From Stereum hirsutum FP-91666 SS1 (Eukaryota > Basidiomycota > Agaricomycetes > Russulales > Stereaceae): a DNA stretch of 64,000 nt. The notes below the pieces were generated by a model. It made no database searches and was not told the origin of the DNA. It worked only from the letters and a program-made list of their open reading frames with translations. Shown one piece after another: positions 1-11,430 of this stretch (the first letter of the stretch is position 1; the number at the start of each line of letters is the position of its first letter). The stretch spans positions 557,896 to 621,895 of the forward strand of contig NW_006763132.1 of the NCBI RefSeq assembly GCF_000264905.1. Reading direction: 5' to 3'. Made by a program: the position numbers and the translations under genes.

Positions 1-293
1 TGTCTCGACGTCATGACATTGATAACTTAGAACGCAGCTTCATACATGAAGATCCAACGAAGCGGTAGAACGCTATAATGAAATCATAGTTACACCTCCC
101 CTCACCACCTAGCTATTCATAGATAACGTACAACATCTTCACGAAGTTCAATCCTCTCTACTTCTTCTTAACAAGTCATCAATGAGCACCGTCACTTCCA
201 CCTTTCAACTTCCCATTCTCATTCTCATTCGAAGGAGAGATGGAGAGATGGAAGGAGAAAGGATGGATCAATCGAGAACTGCGAGCCTGAGGC
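1..293. other. Non-coding left edge, 3' flank of formamidase
   Basis: I see no coding exon here. The stretch lies downstream of the formamidase stop codon and probably holds its 3' untranslated region and terminator. Confidence 0.5.
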
Positions 294-3200
294 CTAGAGC
301 ACGCCGTCAGTCCGAACAGCACACTGCCCAAGATCATGCTTAATTAGGCCTTCCGCCTTCGGGAGGATATCCTACAACCGGTCATTCAAGCAGTCAGCTC
401 GTGGACACAGTGATGAGGTGGGGGGATTCGACGAAGAGACATAGAAAGCGTGGGATTCGGCGAGGAAGGACGTACGAAGTCGAATATGCCTAGCGGGAGG
501 GCGAGGGTGACGCATGCGTTTGGAGAGTCGACGACGGCGCCGACGTGGGATTCGACGGGGGCGGCGGAGAGGAGGAGGTCTGGAGCCAAAGCAAAGAGGA
601 GAAAATATTGATTCTGGGTTAGCTTCGCCTCGTGTGATTGAATGGAGGCGAGGACTCGGATGTGGAGAGAAGGAGGAAGGGTAATGTCGGATGTGGAGAG
701 AAGGAGGAAGGGTAATGGAGGACGTACACGATTGCTCGCGAGCTAGACCAATGTATATATGATATAATGAGTGATCTACGTTAGAGACGCGTCAAGAGGA
801 TGAGGAGTTACGCACTGAATCCGAGCTATATAACAAAAGCCCAGCATCAGAAACATTTCTTCGATAGAGAAACAAAGACAAGGATGAGTCAAAGCATACC
901 TTCATGAGATACGCAATCGCGTTCAGCGCGGCCTGTTTATACGCCACCGTCGCATCCATATTATACTGCTTCCCGTCTCCATCTATGCAACCCCACCCCA
1001 CCGCGAGAACGATATCAGCTTTCAACCAGCGGATAGAGGATATAAGAGAGGAGAAAAACGCACGGATGTCAACGCTGATGCCCTCGAATACGAGTTTGGA
1101 GGAGTACATCGGGTCGATGGGCGAGGGCTGTGTGCATCATCGCACAAACGGAGGGGGCCATAAGAAACACACCGCGCTCGAGGGCACGGGAGGAGAGAGA
1201 CGTACGAGGAAGATGGGCTGCTTCAACGCGAATTTCTCCACTCCGCCTTTGATAATGGACGTGCTGAGGGTGATGATACCGGCCTACACATACACACACA
1301 CGCAAAATCTTCCGTCAAACCCATTCCACCTTCCATCCAGATTGACTGGTAATGAGAATGGTAAGACGTACCATCTCGATAGCACCGCAGAACGATAGTT
1401 CACCCTGTTGACAGACGAGAGTGAGTGATTGACAGCGTTGTGTGTTGGGGGGTGAGATGGGACGGGACGTACATCACCCTGCGAGAAATGCAAATCTCCA
1501 ACCGAGAGATTCGCCCCATCCACAAAGACGGGGAAATAGCACCGTGAGCCGCGCGAGAGGTTCTTGATCTGTATCGTATCCACCCACACACCCATATCCA
1601 CACCCGCACCATCAGCACCACACCATTCGACTGAAGCGAAATTGGAAGACAAGAGCGTGGAAGGACGAGACGCACATCACAATTCCCACCATGTTCTCTC
1701 CCGGGGATCGTCCTCGCGCCCTCCGCCGCTATTTTCTTGGCAACTTCTTCTGGGAGGTTGTCTTGGTCTACGTATGCACCTGTCGGGAGAGGGGCGAACG
1801 CGACCGCGGGGACTGGGTCTGTTGTGAAGGGAGCCACAGTGGCAACGATCGCCACACCATAGTAGAGAATAAATTTATCAGCTCGATGTGTTCTCAGATC
1901 AAAGCCATCGTATAAGGATACGAGCGCATGGCTGGTCCGATACGTTCAGAAAGGTTCAGAAGAAGGAAAAAATACGCACCAACCCCCCCATTCTTCTCCT
2001 TCTCAACTCTAATCAGCTCTCCCTCGCGTTTATTCCACGTAGCGAGGAGCTCGGCGGACGGCGCGGTGCCGATGAGGCCGGGGTGGGAGACGCCTGCGAA
2101 GCGGACGCCCTGTGGGTGTTGGTGGAGGAGAGGGAGGGGTGTGTTGGATTAGTGGAGGAGAGGGAGGGGTTGGGTGAGTGGGATGTGTGGGTGGGTGTGA
2201 ACAGGGTGAGCGGGTGAGGGAGAGTGGGAGTGAGAGTTGGAGTGGGAGGTTGGGGATGGGGTTGGAGTCAAGATTAGCGTTAGAGTTTTAACTCAGGTTG
2301 GGAAAGGGATGGGGGAGGTGGATGGAGGAAACGGCGGATTGGGGAGTGAGAAGAGGGGGGAAGTGAGCGGGGGAAGAGCGGCGACCGCTTCATAGGGGGG
2401 AAAGAGCGTAGGGGCGGACAGAGGGCTGCAGGGTAGACAGACGTACGGGAATATGACGAGACGTAGCATACACGCCATGGAAATCCCAGATCGCCTTCGC
2501 CGCGCGGGATTGGAACTCTTTCGCTGTTATTATTTGATGCCACCCCGAGCATGATCATGATCAAGATGGTCAGCAACACGAGGAGTATATATACGAGGAG
2601 ACCGAGAGACGGTTTGCGGGAATTAGGGAGTAGGACTAGGAGTGGCGGGGTGTGGCAGTGACAGGACAAGAGATGGATGTACACACCGAAAAGTCCACCA
2701 CCGTTATTCAGCTCGAAGATGCCCTGCTCGTAATCATCGTATTGAGTCAACCGCAAAGAGGAGAAAGACATGATGTGATGTCACGCACCGTATATCCCCA
2801 CGGCATCTTCTCAAACGGCGTCACTATATAAAATTCATTTCAGCCCATCCATCTTCCTTTCTTCCATCCATCCATCCCCGCCCAACCCATCTCATCTCAT
2901 CTCATCTCATTCCATCCCACCTCACCCAAACAAAGGAGTAGAAATGCAAAAAAGTGGAAATAAGAGGGAAGGAGCGAGAAAACAACGAACCGTCCAAAAT
3001 ATCCACAACAAGACAATCGCCCGGTTCGGCGCCCTCGACGGCCACGGGCCCCGAGAGGTTATGGATCTTGGTCAGGTCGACGTCGCGGATGTCGTCGCTG
3101 TCTGTTTTTTTTTGTGGGGTGGTAGGGGTGGTTTGGTGTTGGGGAGTTCGGTTTGGTGATGGAGCGGTGGTTTGGTGTTTTGGTGGTTTGGTGGTTTGGG

Positions 3201-4289
3201 AAGGGGGGTCACGGTTGTTGGGGGAGGGTTTGGTGACGGAGCGGTGTTTTGGTGTTGGAGCGTTTGGTGGGTAAGCGGTGGTGGTGGTTTGGTGTCGTTT
3301 TGGTGTCGTTTTGGTGTTGTGGTGTCGGTTTATTTGGCGCGTTATGTATACCCCGATGTGGACGTCGATGTGAAGGTAGAGGCGGATGTGAAGGTAGAGG
3401 CGGATGCGAAGGTAGAGGCGGATGTGAAGGTGGAATAGATTTGCACGGTGAACGTTAAGAGCGAAGTTCATTTTAATTAGTGAGCCAACGACGGTTCAGA
3501 AAACGGGGAGGGTAAGGACGAGACGTACTATCGTTGTTACCGATCTGAGCCCCCGTCCAGTCTTCATGGTCCCACACATGCGCCATACCACAGCCGTCAG
3601 TCTTCAATCAACAGGGCTCGGAAAACGGAAACCGGAGACGGCAAACGGAAGGTGGAAGGTGGAAGGTGGAGCAGGAGATGAAGAAACGCACCGACACATT
3701 GGATCTTGAACACCTCGCCCGGTTTAACAGTCGCGAACGGGGGGATATCGGGGCTTTTCGAGTGTCATCGTCATCACCAGATAAACGTTAAACAATCAAT
3801 GGTCCACGAAGTACCAGTAATCAGTTGGGTGGGAATTAGGGAGGGAGGGAGGGAGGGAGGGAGGGAGGGAGCGTCGTGCTTACTGCCAGCGATTATGGAT
3901 GCCCTGTCGATGAACCGTGAATCGTTAGCATAGCATTGACATAAGTTCGTGCAAGGACAGGGTGCGCAGGATGGAGTGGAGGGGGATAGGGGCTTCATGA
4001 GGAAGGACGCACTTTTTGTTGATCTGCGGGTCTGTACACATCCAGGCCGAACGAAGTTCATTCGCACAAAGCATCAAGAGGAGAGATGGAGACGGAGACG
4101 TACATGAAGGGATCGACCTGGTATCGGGATGGGAGGAAGTAGAGGTTAAGGATTCAGCTTCGTTGATTCAGAGGAAATGGATGGAAGGAAGGGATAGGAT
4201 AGGATAGGATAGGATAGGATTATTATAAGTGCCCCAGCACACACCTCGACAACTGTACGATGAGGGATGGAGTTCGCTTTTGTCGCCAT
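294..4289 (-). CDS. Formamidase (acetamidase/formamidase family), many small exons
   Basis: Hydrolyses formamide to formate and ammonia; a soluble nitrogen-scavenging enzyme of the FmdA_AmdA family. The reading starts with MATKANSIPHRTVVE (4245-4289) and continues with family blocks NRWHPDIPPFATVKPGEVF, DDIRDVDLTKIHNLSGP, AEPGDCLVVDILD, MPWGYT, AIWDFHGVYATSRHIP, VRFAGVSHPGLIGTAPSAEL, NLPEEVAKKIAAEGARTIPG, REHGGNCDIKNLSRG, GANLSVGDLHFSQGD, FCGAIEM, LLLSAAPVESHVGAVV and PNACVTLALPLGIFDF. It ends DILPKAEGLIKHDLGQ...L with the stop at 294-296. Joining needs many tiny exons: 4104-4117 (14 nt), 4013-4031 (19 nt), 3884-3903 (20 nt), 816-825 (10 nt) and 728-742 (15 nt), all with GT-AG ends and matching phase. 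No frame break was seen, so it is probably functional. Introns are long and carry simple repeats. The protein is about 400 residues, usual for the family. Inner exon borders not listed here are approximate. Confidence 0.93.
658..717. repeat. Two copies of a 29-bp direct repeat in a formamidase intron
   Basis: A purine-rich unit that begins ggatgtggagag and ends gggtaatg occurs at 658-686 and again at 689-717, separated by two bases. It lies in the intron after the 15-nt microexon. Confidence 0.9.
3367..3434. repeat. 18-bp tandem repeat in a formamidase intron
   Basis: The unit gatgtgaaggtagaggcg is repeated almost perfectly from 3367, with three full copies and a partial fourth (one t-to-c change in copy three). 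It sits in the intron of about 0.4 kb upstream of the exon that encodes the DDIRDVDL block. Flanking sequence is G/T-rich with many ggtttggtg-like words. Confidence 0.9.
3838..3871 (+). repeat. (GGGA)n tract, G-quadruplex-capable
   Basis: About eight consecutive GGGA units, immediately next to the donor of the 20-nt formamidase exon at 3884-3903. Four or more runs of three G on the plus strand (C-rich in the transcript) could form a G-quadruplex in the template-opposite strand. Confidence 0.85.
4192..4220. repeat. (AGGAT)n microsatellite
   Basis: Six near-perfect copies of the five-base unit aggat in the first formamidase intron. Confidence 0.9.
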
Positions 4290-5460
4290 GTTCTCAGTAG
4301 CAGTATCAGTCTCAGTTCGTGCGACGAGGGTAATGTCAATAAGCAGACGAGCCAGACAGCCTGCGAGCAGATGTATACGTCGAGGGAAAGACTAGGAGCG
4401 GAAGCCCGTCGTCCCTGGTACTGATGTTATAGACTAGAAAGGAATAGAGTCACAGCGCCCACCGGCGAAGGTTCACACCATTGACAATGATTTGGGTCCG
4501 TGGATGGTGCTTATCGGAGAGGAGGCCGCTGAGAGTTATCTGCATCGGATTGGTACGCGTATCATCATGGGTTTGCTCGAGTCCGAGAGCTGATGATGTC
4601 AGTATTTCAGTAGAGAGGATTCCTCTTCTCATGCGCCGAGCGGGTGAGCGGGTGAGAACTGAGCCCAAGGTGAAATACAGGAAAAGCTTCAAGATATCGA
4701 TGGTGCATGAGAGCTTGGGAGCTTGGAAGCTTGAGAGCGTCAAGAGAGATAAGACAGACTCGGAGGCCGAGCGAGATGGGAGGGTCAGGAGGGTTATAAT
4801 AATTGTACGCAGCGACTATGAGTATTGAGGAATCAGGAGTTTTGTCTTGTGTATTTATACTTTTCGTATATAGAGTAATGATACCACAGAAGAGACTTGA
4901 GCTGAAGGCGTTCTCGAGATCGGTTCAGAAGGTGGTGGCAGGAGATAAGTTACAACATGAATACACGATAATATCGATGTTTCATGATACTCGGGGGTGT
5001 ATATCCAGTCTGAGAGAACATAGAACAACACTATCCAGGCATCTATGTAGTCTTCTGCTGTCGTGTCTCGCCTGAAATGATGGTCGTTGCACAGAACAGG
5101 GGACAATTGCAGGTGGGTGGCACCGACGGGTGGCGAAGCTCGGGCCAGATGCAGCGACGTCAGAGGAACGAGGAGCCGGTTCAATTCTTTACTCAGACTC
5201 TCCGCCATCACCGACGACGACGACGACGACGACGATAATGTCTTCCTCTGCTTGAGATATCCTCGTCGGCCCTCAACCCAGTTACTCGCCATGCTATCAT
5301 TGTCATAGACGACCCTGCGAGCTACGAGCGCACCCATCCATCCATCTCTCAATACCATTTCTTGCAAAGACGCCACACATACTTCCCTCCACCTTCCTCA
5401 TTTCCTAACAATATCACTCCAGACGAACAAACACACACTGAAAGCCCTACCCAACCGACC
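4290..5460. promoter_or_regulatory. Divergent intergenic region, formamidase and arrestin-like gene
   Basis: The two flanking genes point away from each other, so both promoters should be here. Open frames in this stretch have no family likeness. It contains a (GAC)n microsatellite at about 5212-5235. I cannot assign individual binding sites. Confidence 0.5.
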
Positions 5461-8400
5461 ATGGCGTACCAATCGCGCCCGGAGCCCATGAACGCCTCCC
5501 CCAACCACCCCAAAGTCAAAGTGAGCATCACGCTCTCCGATCCTACCTTCGTCGCGGGCGGAGCGGTGACGGGCAAGATGGAGATGGAGTGTAAGACGGA
5601 TAAGGGGCTGGGTATTGGGATTATTATGGTGGAGCTGTTTGCTGTTGAAGGTCTGTTTATCCTTCTTTTTCGTTTTCTGGTTTTGGTTTTGGTTCTGTGT
5701 GTGATGGTGTTATCGCTCGGTTTTGTTTTTGTTTTGTTTTGAGATGGAATGTGAGCTATGCTTGGTGCGTCGTTGTGCGTCGTTGATCCTACCCAAGGCT
5801 TCAGCGTCGGAACTGTATACGCATACATTACATGTGTTGCATCTGAAATCCTCTCTGGAGGGGTCCATTCCGCGATGACAAACCTGCATGCGACGCTGTC
5901 GTAACAGGGTTGAATGTAGACATCCTCGAAAGACATCTCCCCTTTATGACCATGCTATCACGCATTGAGTCTTCCTTCTCGACAAACCCAGTTTTTGAGC
6001 CTTGTGTGATCCGTTGTGTTATCGCACACGATGGATCCGCTTTAAACCTCGACTACTCTTTCGAAAATCCTTCGTGCCCCACACGACTGTCCTCCCAAGT
6101 GCTGTCATTTTATCCTTTAATGTTGTGATTGGAGTACTTGGCAATGATCTAGTTGAGGGATGATCGTCCCATTGGGTTTCGATTTCTCGCCACACTCTCC
6201 TCCCTCACAGGACCACATACTAACCCTCCACATCTGCTCATGCACAGAACTAACCTCCCGAGACCACTCCGCGACCTCACACTTCCTGCACTCTCGCCGG
6301 CTTTTCCAAGGTCCCGGTTTACCCCCTTCCAACGCCGTCCTGCCGCACCCTCTCCCTCTTCCTGCTCTCCCCTCCTCGCCACCCAACGCTTCTACACCCT
6401 ACGATCCCGCCCTGACAGGCGAAGAACCCGCCCCCCTCCCAGCACACTACTTCCCCTCCCGCCGCGGCTCCACCACCTACCTCTTCAAATTCCCACTCCC
6501 GCCCAGCTCGCCCTCTTCCATCGAATTCGGGAAAGGATTGGCGAGGGTGAGGTATGAGGTTAGGGCGACGGTGGGGGTTGTGTGGAAAGAAGAGAGGAGG
6601 TTGGTCGTGGTGAGGAGGGAGGTGGATGTTGTGGAGGGGTTTAGGGAGGTGCGGGGTGGGATGGAGATGGGCATAAGGGAGGGTGGTGAACGCGATGAGG
6701 GAGAGGATGCGGATGCGGATGGGGAAGGAGGAGCGAGATTCGGGTTGATGGGGAGGAAAGAGCCTGAAGGCGTTGTCGTGGGCGAACATGGGAAAGTATG
6801 GGTGCACGGGCGGGTCGTGGGCGGGTTTATCATTGCGGGGGAGAGCGCGTGTGTGGAGTTGATGGTGAAGAATCATTCGGGGCGGAAGGTGCGTTCATAC
6901 CCCATCCACCATCCACCACGTATCACATATCCACCAACATTCGGGTGGTCGGCTTGGCTAACAAACGTGGTCGTTGTCTGTTATCGCGTACACGAACAGA
7001 ACACATCCCTCTCCCTCGCACTTACTCGACACCTACACCTTCCCCGCCTGGCCTCCTCTTCTTCTTCATCTTCCCCGAACCCACAAGCGCAATCACAATC
7101 ACAGTTGCAAATCTCAGATACGCTCATGACCGTGAATTTTAAAGGACAGGATTACGTAGCGCAGCCAGGCACGGAGGGACTCGCGATGCTCGTTTTTGAT
7201 GTACCGGGTGGGGCGAGGGGGGTTAGGGGGGGTTTGAGGGTTAAGGGTGCAGGGGGTGGTCAACGCGGGGTGCAGGAGGATGGGGAGGATAGCGTGCAAG
7301 AAGAAGAGGAGGAGGATTTCGTGGTGGTGAAGGCGGGAGGAGGGAAAGGAAAGGGTATGGTGAAAGGGAAGGGGAAGGGGATGGGGAGAGAGAAGGGAAG
7401 GAAAGAGGCGTTGTTTGAGGTGAGGTGTATGTTGGTGGTTAGGCTGGGGATGCCGCTTGGCTCGTGAGTGCCTCTTTCTTTCTTTTCTTCTCGGTCCACG
7501 ATCTGTTTTCGTTCCGCTTTAGTTGGTGTTGATGTTGACGTTGAGGCTGACGATGGCTTTGTATCTGTGTTCTTGTTGGTGTTGTGGTGTGTACGCGAAT
7601 ACAGGAAAGACATCTCGCTCGAAATCCCCATCACGGTCTATCACCCCCTCGCGCTCCCGCCTGTCCCTCCACCCTTACCTCTCCCCAGCCCGAACACGCA
7701 TATGTACGACCTCGCTCGTTCGCCTGGGCCTTATCCACCTACGTCTCCTGGACCTTACCAATCTACGCCTACGTCTCCCCCTCCCGGACCTTACGCGTAC
7801 CCACATCAACCTATGTCTCCTGGGCCTTACCAGCCTACGTCTCCCGCGCTATACCCATCTACGTCTCCCGCCCCCGGACCCTACCCATACGCACTCCCCC
7901 CAACATCCGACCGCGTCGCATCACCCTACCCGAACGGTTACCCTAATCCTATGACTCCGCCTCCACCTCTATCGCCCCCGCCCATGCAGCCACTCATCCC
8001 ACAGACGTATTATGACCCGGCGACGAATCAGGTTTGGTTCGTTTCTCCTCAAAGTCAATCACCACCTCCACCGCCATATCCAGCTTCGCCTTCGCATGCG
8101 TACCAACAATCACAACCCTACGCCACGCACCAACAATCCTACGCCACGCACCAACAACCCTACGCCGCGCACCAGCACCCAGGACACACATCCTTCTCAC
8201 CTCCCCCGCCACACTCACAGCAGGGATATTGGTATCCGCCACCACCTATGGATGGAGCGCAAGGTTATGCGCCGTTTGCGTTACCATCGCATCCACCACC
8301 TCCATTGCTGCCCCCACGACCGTCGAGCGCGGGGGCGGGGGCGGTGGGTTCGAGGGGGATGGGGATGGGGATGGTGGGGAATCCGGTTATGAATGTCGGG

Positions 8401-11400
8401 ATGGGGGTTTCGGGGCTTCCACCTGTTCAGAATCCGATGGAGATGACGATGCACAACATCGGTCCTGTCCCACTCGGATACCAGCAGCAGCATTCGCATC
8501 AGCGTGAATACTCTGGAGCAGGAGTAGGAGCAGGAGAGGAAGAAGAAGGCAAGGGCGAGCGCGCGTCGCGGATCTCGAACCATTTGAGGATGACGAGTCG
8601 GAGTCGGGGGAGGAGCGTCAGTCCGACTTCGCATCGGTTCGCTCCTCCTGCTACGACGGTGACAGTTCAGCCTTCGGGAGGTGGTGTAACTGGACCGTCG
8701 GTGCCGGTGCCGCCTTCGCTCGTCCCTGCGTCTGCGTCTGCCAATGGGAAAGGGGATGGGAGGACGGGGACGGGGACGTCGCCGCGCGAGGCGAAGTTGC
8801 ATCTGTCGCTTGCGAACCTGCCGCCGCCGATTTCGACTTCTGCCTCTGCCTCTGCGTCGGGCCATTCGGGCTCACCGGGGCAAGGACAATACGGTCATAG
8901 TCCACGAAGCCCACATCATTCACAGACGCAAAGCCCAGAACTACACTCCCCCAGGCCTATCCCATCGCCAAAACATACAGTCAACGTCAACGTGGATCCT
9001 TTCGCGCACCAACATTACGCCCGCGGAAATGAGAAGTACGCGTATTCGATGAGCAAGAGTGAGAGGGTGGAGATGTTGGAGCAGTTGGCGGATGATATGC
9101 AGGGGGTGGGGGAGAGGTTGAGCCTTGATCGTGCACGGGAGGAACGGGAGAGGGATAGGGAGAAGACGTTGCCTAGTCCGCCTGTGCCTACGAGGGATTA
9201 TAAGGACAGGGAGACTCGGATTCGCACTCGGGCGAACGATATCTTCACCACGGGCGAGAAGGTGAAGGTTGACGCTAACACTGGGGAGGGCGCACACGAT
9301 AGGGATGGAGATGTGGGGTTATTGAGCGTCACGCCAAAGACGCCGACGTTATCTGCGTTGAGTCTGCTCAAGCCGCCGAGGCAGAGGAAGACGAGTGGCG
9401 GTGGCGGCGGTGGTGATGGTGATGGTTCCCCGAACGCTCTCAACCCACTCACGCCCATCGCTCGTGCTACCTATATCAATGACGACGTTCCGGGACTATC
9501 AAGCTCTTCACCTTCAAAACTTTCCGAAAAGCATCTCTCATCACCTCGTTCATACACCCACCTCGCAGCATCTCTCAAGCCTAGAAAAGCAGACGAACAA
9601 GAACACGAACTCAGCGGCCTGGACGCCCTCGAACGCCGTCTGCTCGCGGACGTAGGGACACGTAAACTAGAGAAGGAACGACGGGCGGATGTGAGGAGCG
9701 TTATTTCTGGTTTGCAGGCGCAGGTGCAGGCTGCCGGTGGAGGAGTTGGTGGAGGAGTGGAGCCGATCAAGATACCTACACCGGTGGCTAGAGGAGGGGA
9801 GGGGGGTCCAGAGGACGTTACGATGGATTCGGCGATTTCGAGCTTGACGTTGGGAGGTGGTGCGGAGGGGATGGGGATGGGGATGGGTGGTGGGCTTGGT
9901 GGTGCTGGTCCGGGCGTCGTCGATGTGGAGATGGGAGGGGTGCGGAATTCACCTTCACATGATGCGGTTGTCCCTTCTGCTTCTGGTGTTGGACCTTTGG
10001 ACGTCGATGCTGATGTCGAGGACGATCATATTTCGGAGGAGAGGACGCAGAAGCAGGGACGAGATGGGCATTCGAGGTCTGGTGGATCTGGGGAGTCGGA
10101 ACGGGGTGCATGGACGGCGAAGAAGGGCAAGGGGAAGAGTGTAGCTTCCGAGGGGAAGAAACGGAGTCATCGAGATAGAGATAGAGAGAAGGATAAGGAG
10201 AGGAGGAGCGGGAAAAACTCGAGGAGGGAGGGTAAGGAGGGTAGAGAAGAGAAGGAGGAGGCGGTCAGGCTGAGAAGAGCGGCAAAGGGGAGGGTGGCGG
10301 AGTGGTTGGGGAAGGTCACGCCAGTGGAGGTGCCGGACGTACCACCGCTGGAGGATCTGAACAAGGGTGGAGGAGGGGTGGGATCGGTTCCGGTCTCACC
10401 TGCGGTTGTATTGGGGACGTTGCCCGACCTTGGAGGAAAGGCTGAGGAGGATACTACAGCGAAGAAGCAAGAAGTGGACCCGAAGACAGTGGAGGAACCA
10501 TCGTCGGCGCCCAATCCTCGTTCATCCGGATTCGTGCCCATGGCCACCATTCGCGCTCGCCAGTCTGCTATCCGACAGGATCCAAGTAACCCTCCGAATT
10601 CTACTCCTCTTTCTCCCCGTGCTCGGTTCGAGGCTGCGCTGGCTGCCAGTGCCCCTGCCCCAGCACCCAAGCCTCATCATATTCCGCTCCCGAAGAAGCT
10701 TCCTCCTTCAGTGCAGAACCTTTTCCCTCCGCCGCGACAAGGTGGCCCAAAACAGGCTACAGGTTTGGATAGTGCCGTGAGCAAGTATGATGTGAGGTCC
10801 GCGAGAGGAGGTAGGGGAGGCAAAGTCACCCAGGTCACGGCGATTTGGTCTTCGACGGCTGGTGACAATGCCGATGCGAAGGCCTCGACACCTGCCCATG
10901 TCGCTACCGTAGGAAAGCCGAAGGCCCTCGTTGGCGACAAATCCGACAAAAAGCTCGCGACGCCCGCTCCCGCTGTAGGAAAACCGAAGGCACTCCTCGC
11001 TCCCTCGAATCCTAAAGCGAAACATTCTTTGTCTTCGACACCACCTTCTGGTGCCGCAGCCGTGAGGAAGACACCGTCCCCGTTGGCAAGTCCTGTTCCT
11101 ACGGCCAAGTCAGCTTCTGTTCCTGCCAGTGTGTCCAACTCTCTCGCCACACCTGTTTTGTCGTCGACTGCTTCGTTGGCGCGAGGTCCGGGCTGGGGAC
11201 GAAGGACTTCCATGCCCGTGCTGTCGTCTTCACCAATGGCTAAGGCCTTACCGATGGTGACGGAAGCCTCTGGAGGTGCTGGGGAAAGCGATGCGTTGAA
11301 GAATAACATAAGACATGAGGAGGTTGGTAACAGTGCTGCTGGAAGTGTGGGCGTAATCGGGCAACACATGGCGTTTGGGCAGGCGAGGCTAAGGGAGCTC

Positions 11401-11430
11401 ATCAAGAAGTATCAAGGGCAGGCTGCGTAA
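5461..11430 (+). CDS. Arrestin-domain protein with very long disordered C-terminal tail
   Basis: Exons 5461-5650, 6248-6888, 7000-7463 and 7605-11430 give 1706 residues with matching phases. The N-terminal arrestin sheet is seen in KVKVSITLSDPTFVAGGAVT, VELFAVEELTSRDHSAT and FLHSRRLFQGPGLPPSNAV. The second arrestin part is seen in VHGRVVGGFIIAGESACVEL, SDTLMTVNFKGQDYV and DISLEIPITVYHP. Proteins of this type are trafficking adaptors that bring the Rsp5/Nedd4 ubiquitin ligase to membrane proteins. The tail of well over 1100 residues is rich in P, S, G and T, with repeated GPY and TSP words, YATHQQ repeats and a PPPPPYP stretch that contains a PPxY ligase-binding motif. Later parts are charged (RSHRDRDREKDKERR type) and end LRELIKKYQGQAA. 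The first intron is 597 nt, long for this genome. The start ATG at 5461 opens the domain directly. The exact cargo is unknown. Confidence 0.85.

Noticed and set aside
904..1398. 164-codon plus-strand open frame
   Set aside because: It overlaps formamidase exons on the opposite strand, which carry clear family motifs.
6319..6876. 185-codon minus-strand open frame, and others opposite the arrestin-like gene
   Set aside because: Low-complexity shadows of P/S/G-rich coding sequence; no domain and no splice support.
10677..11405. 242-codon minus-strand open frame
   Set aside because: It lies fully antisense to the last exon of the arrestin-like gene. Its apparent coding look comes from the biased codon use of the real gene.
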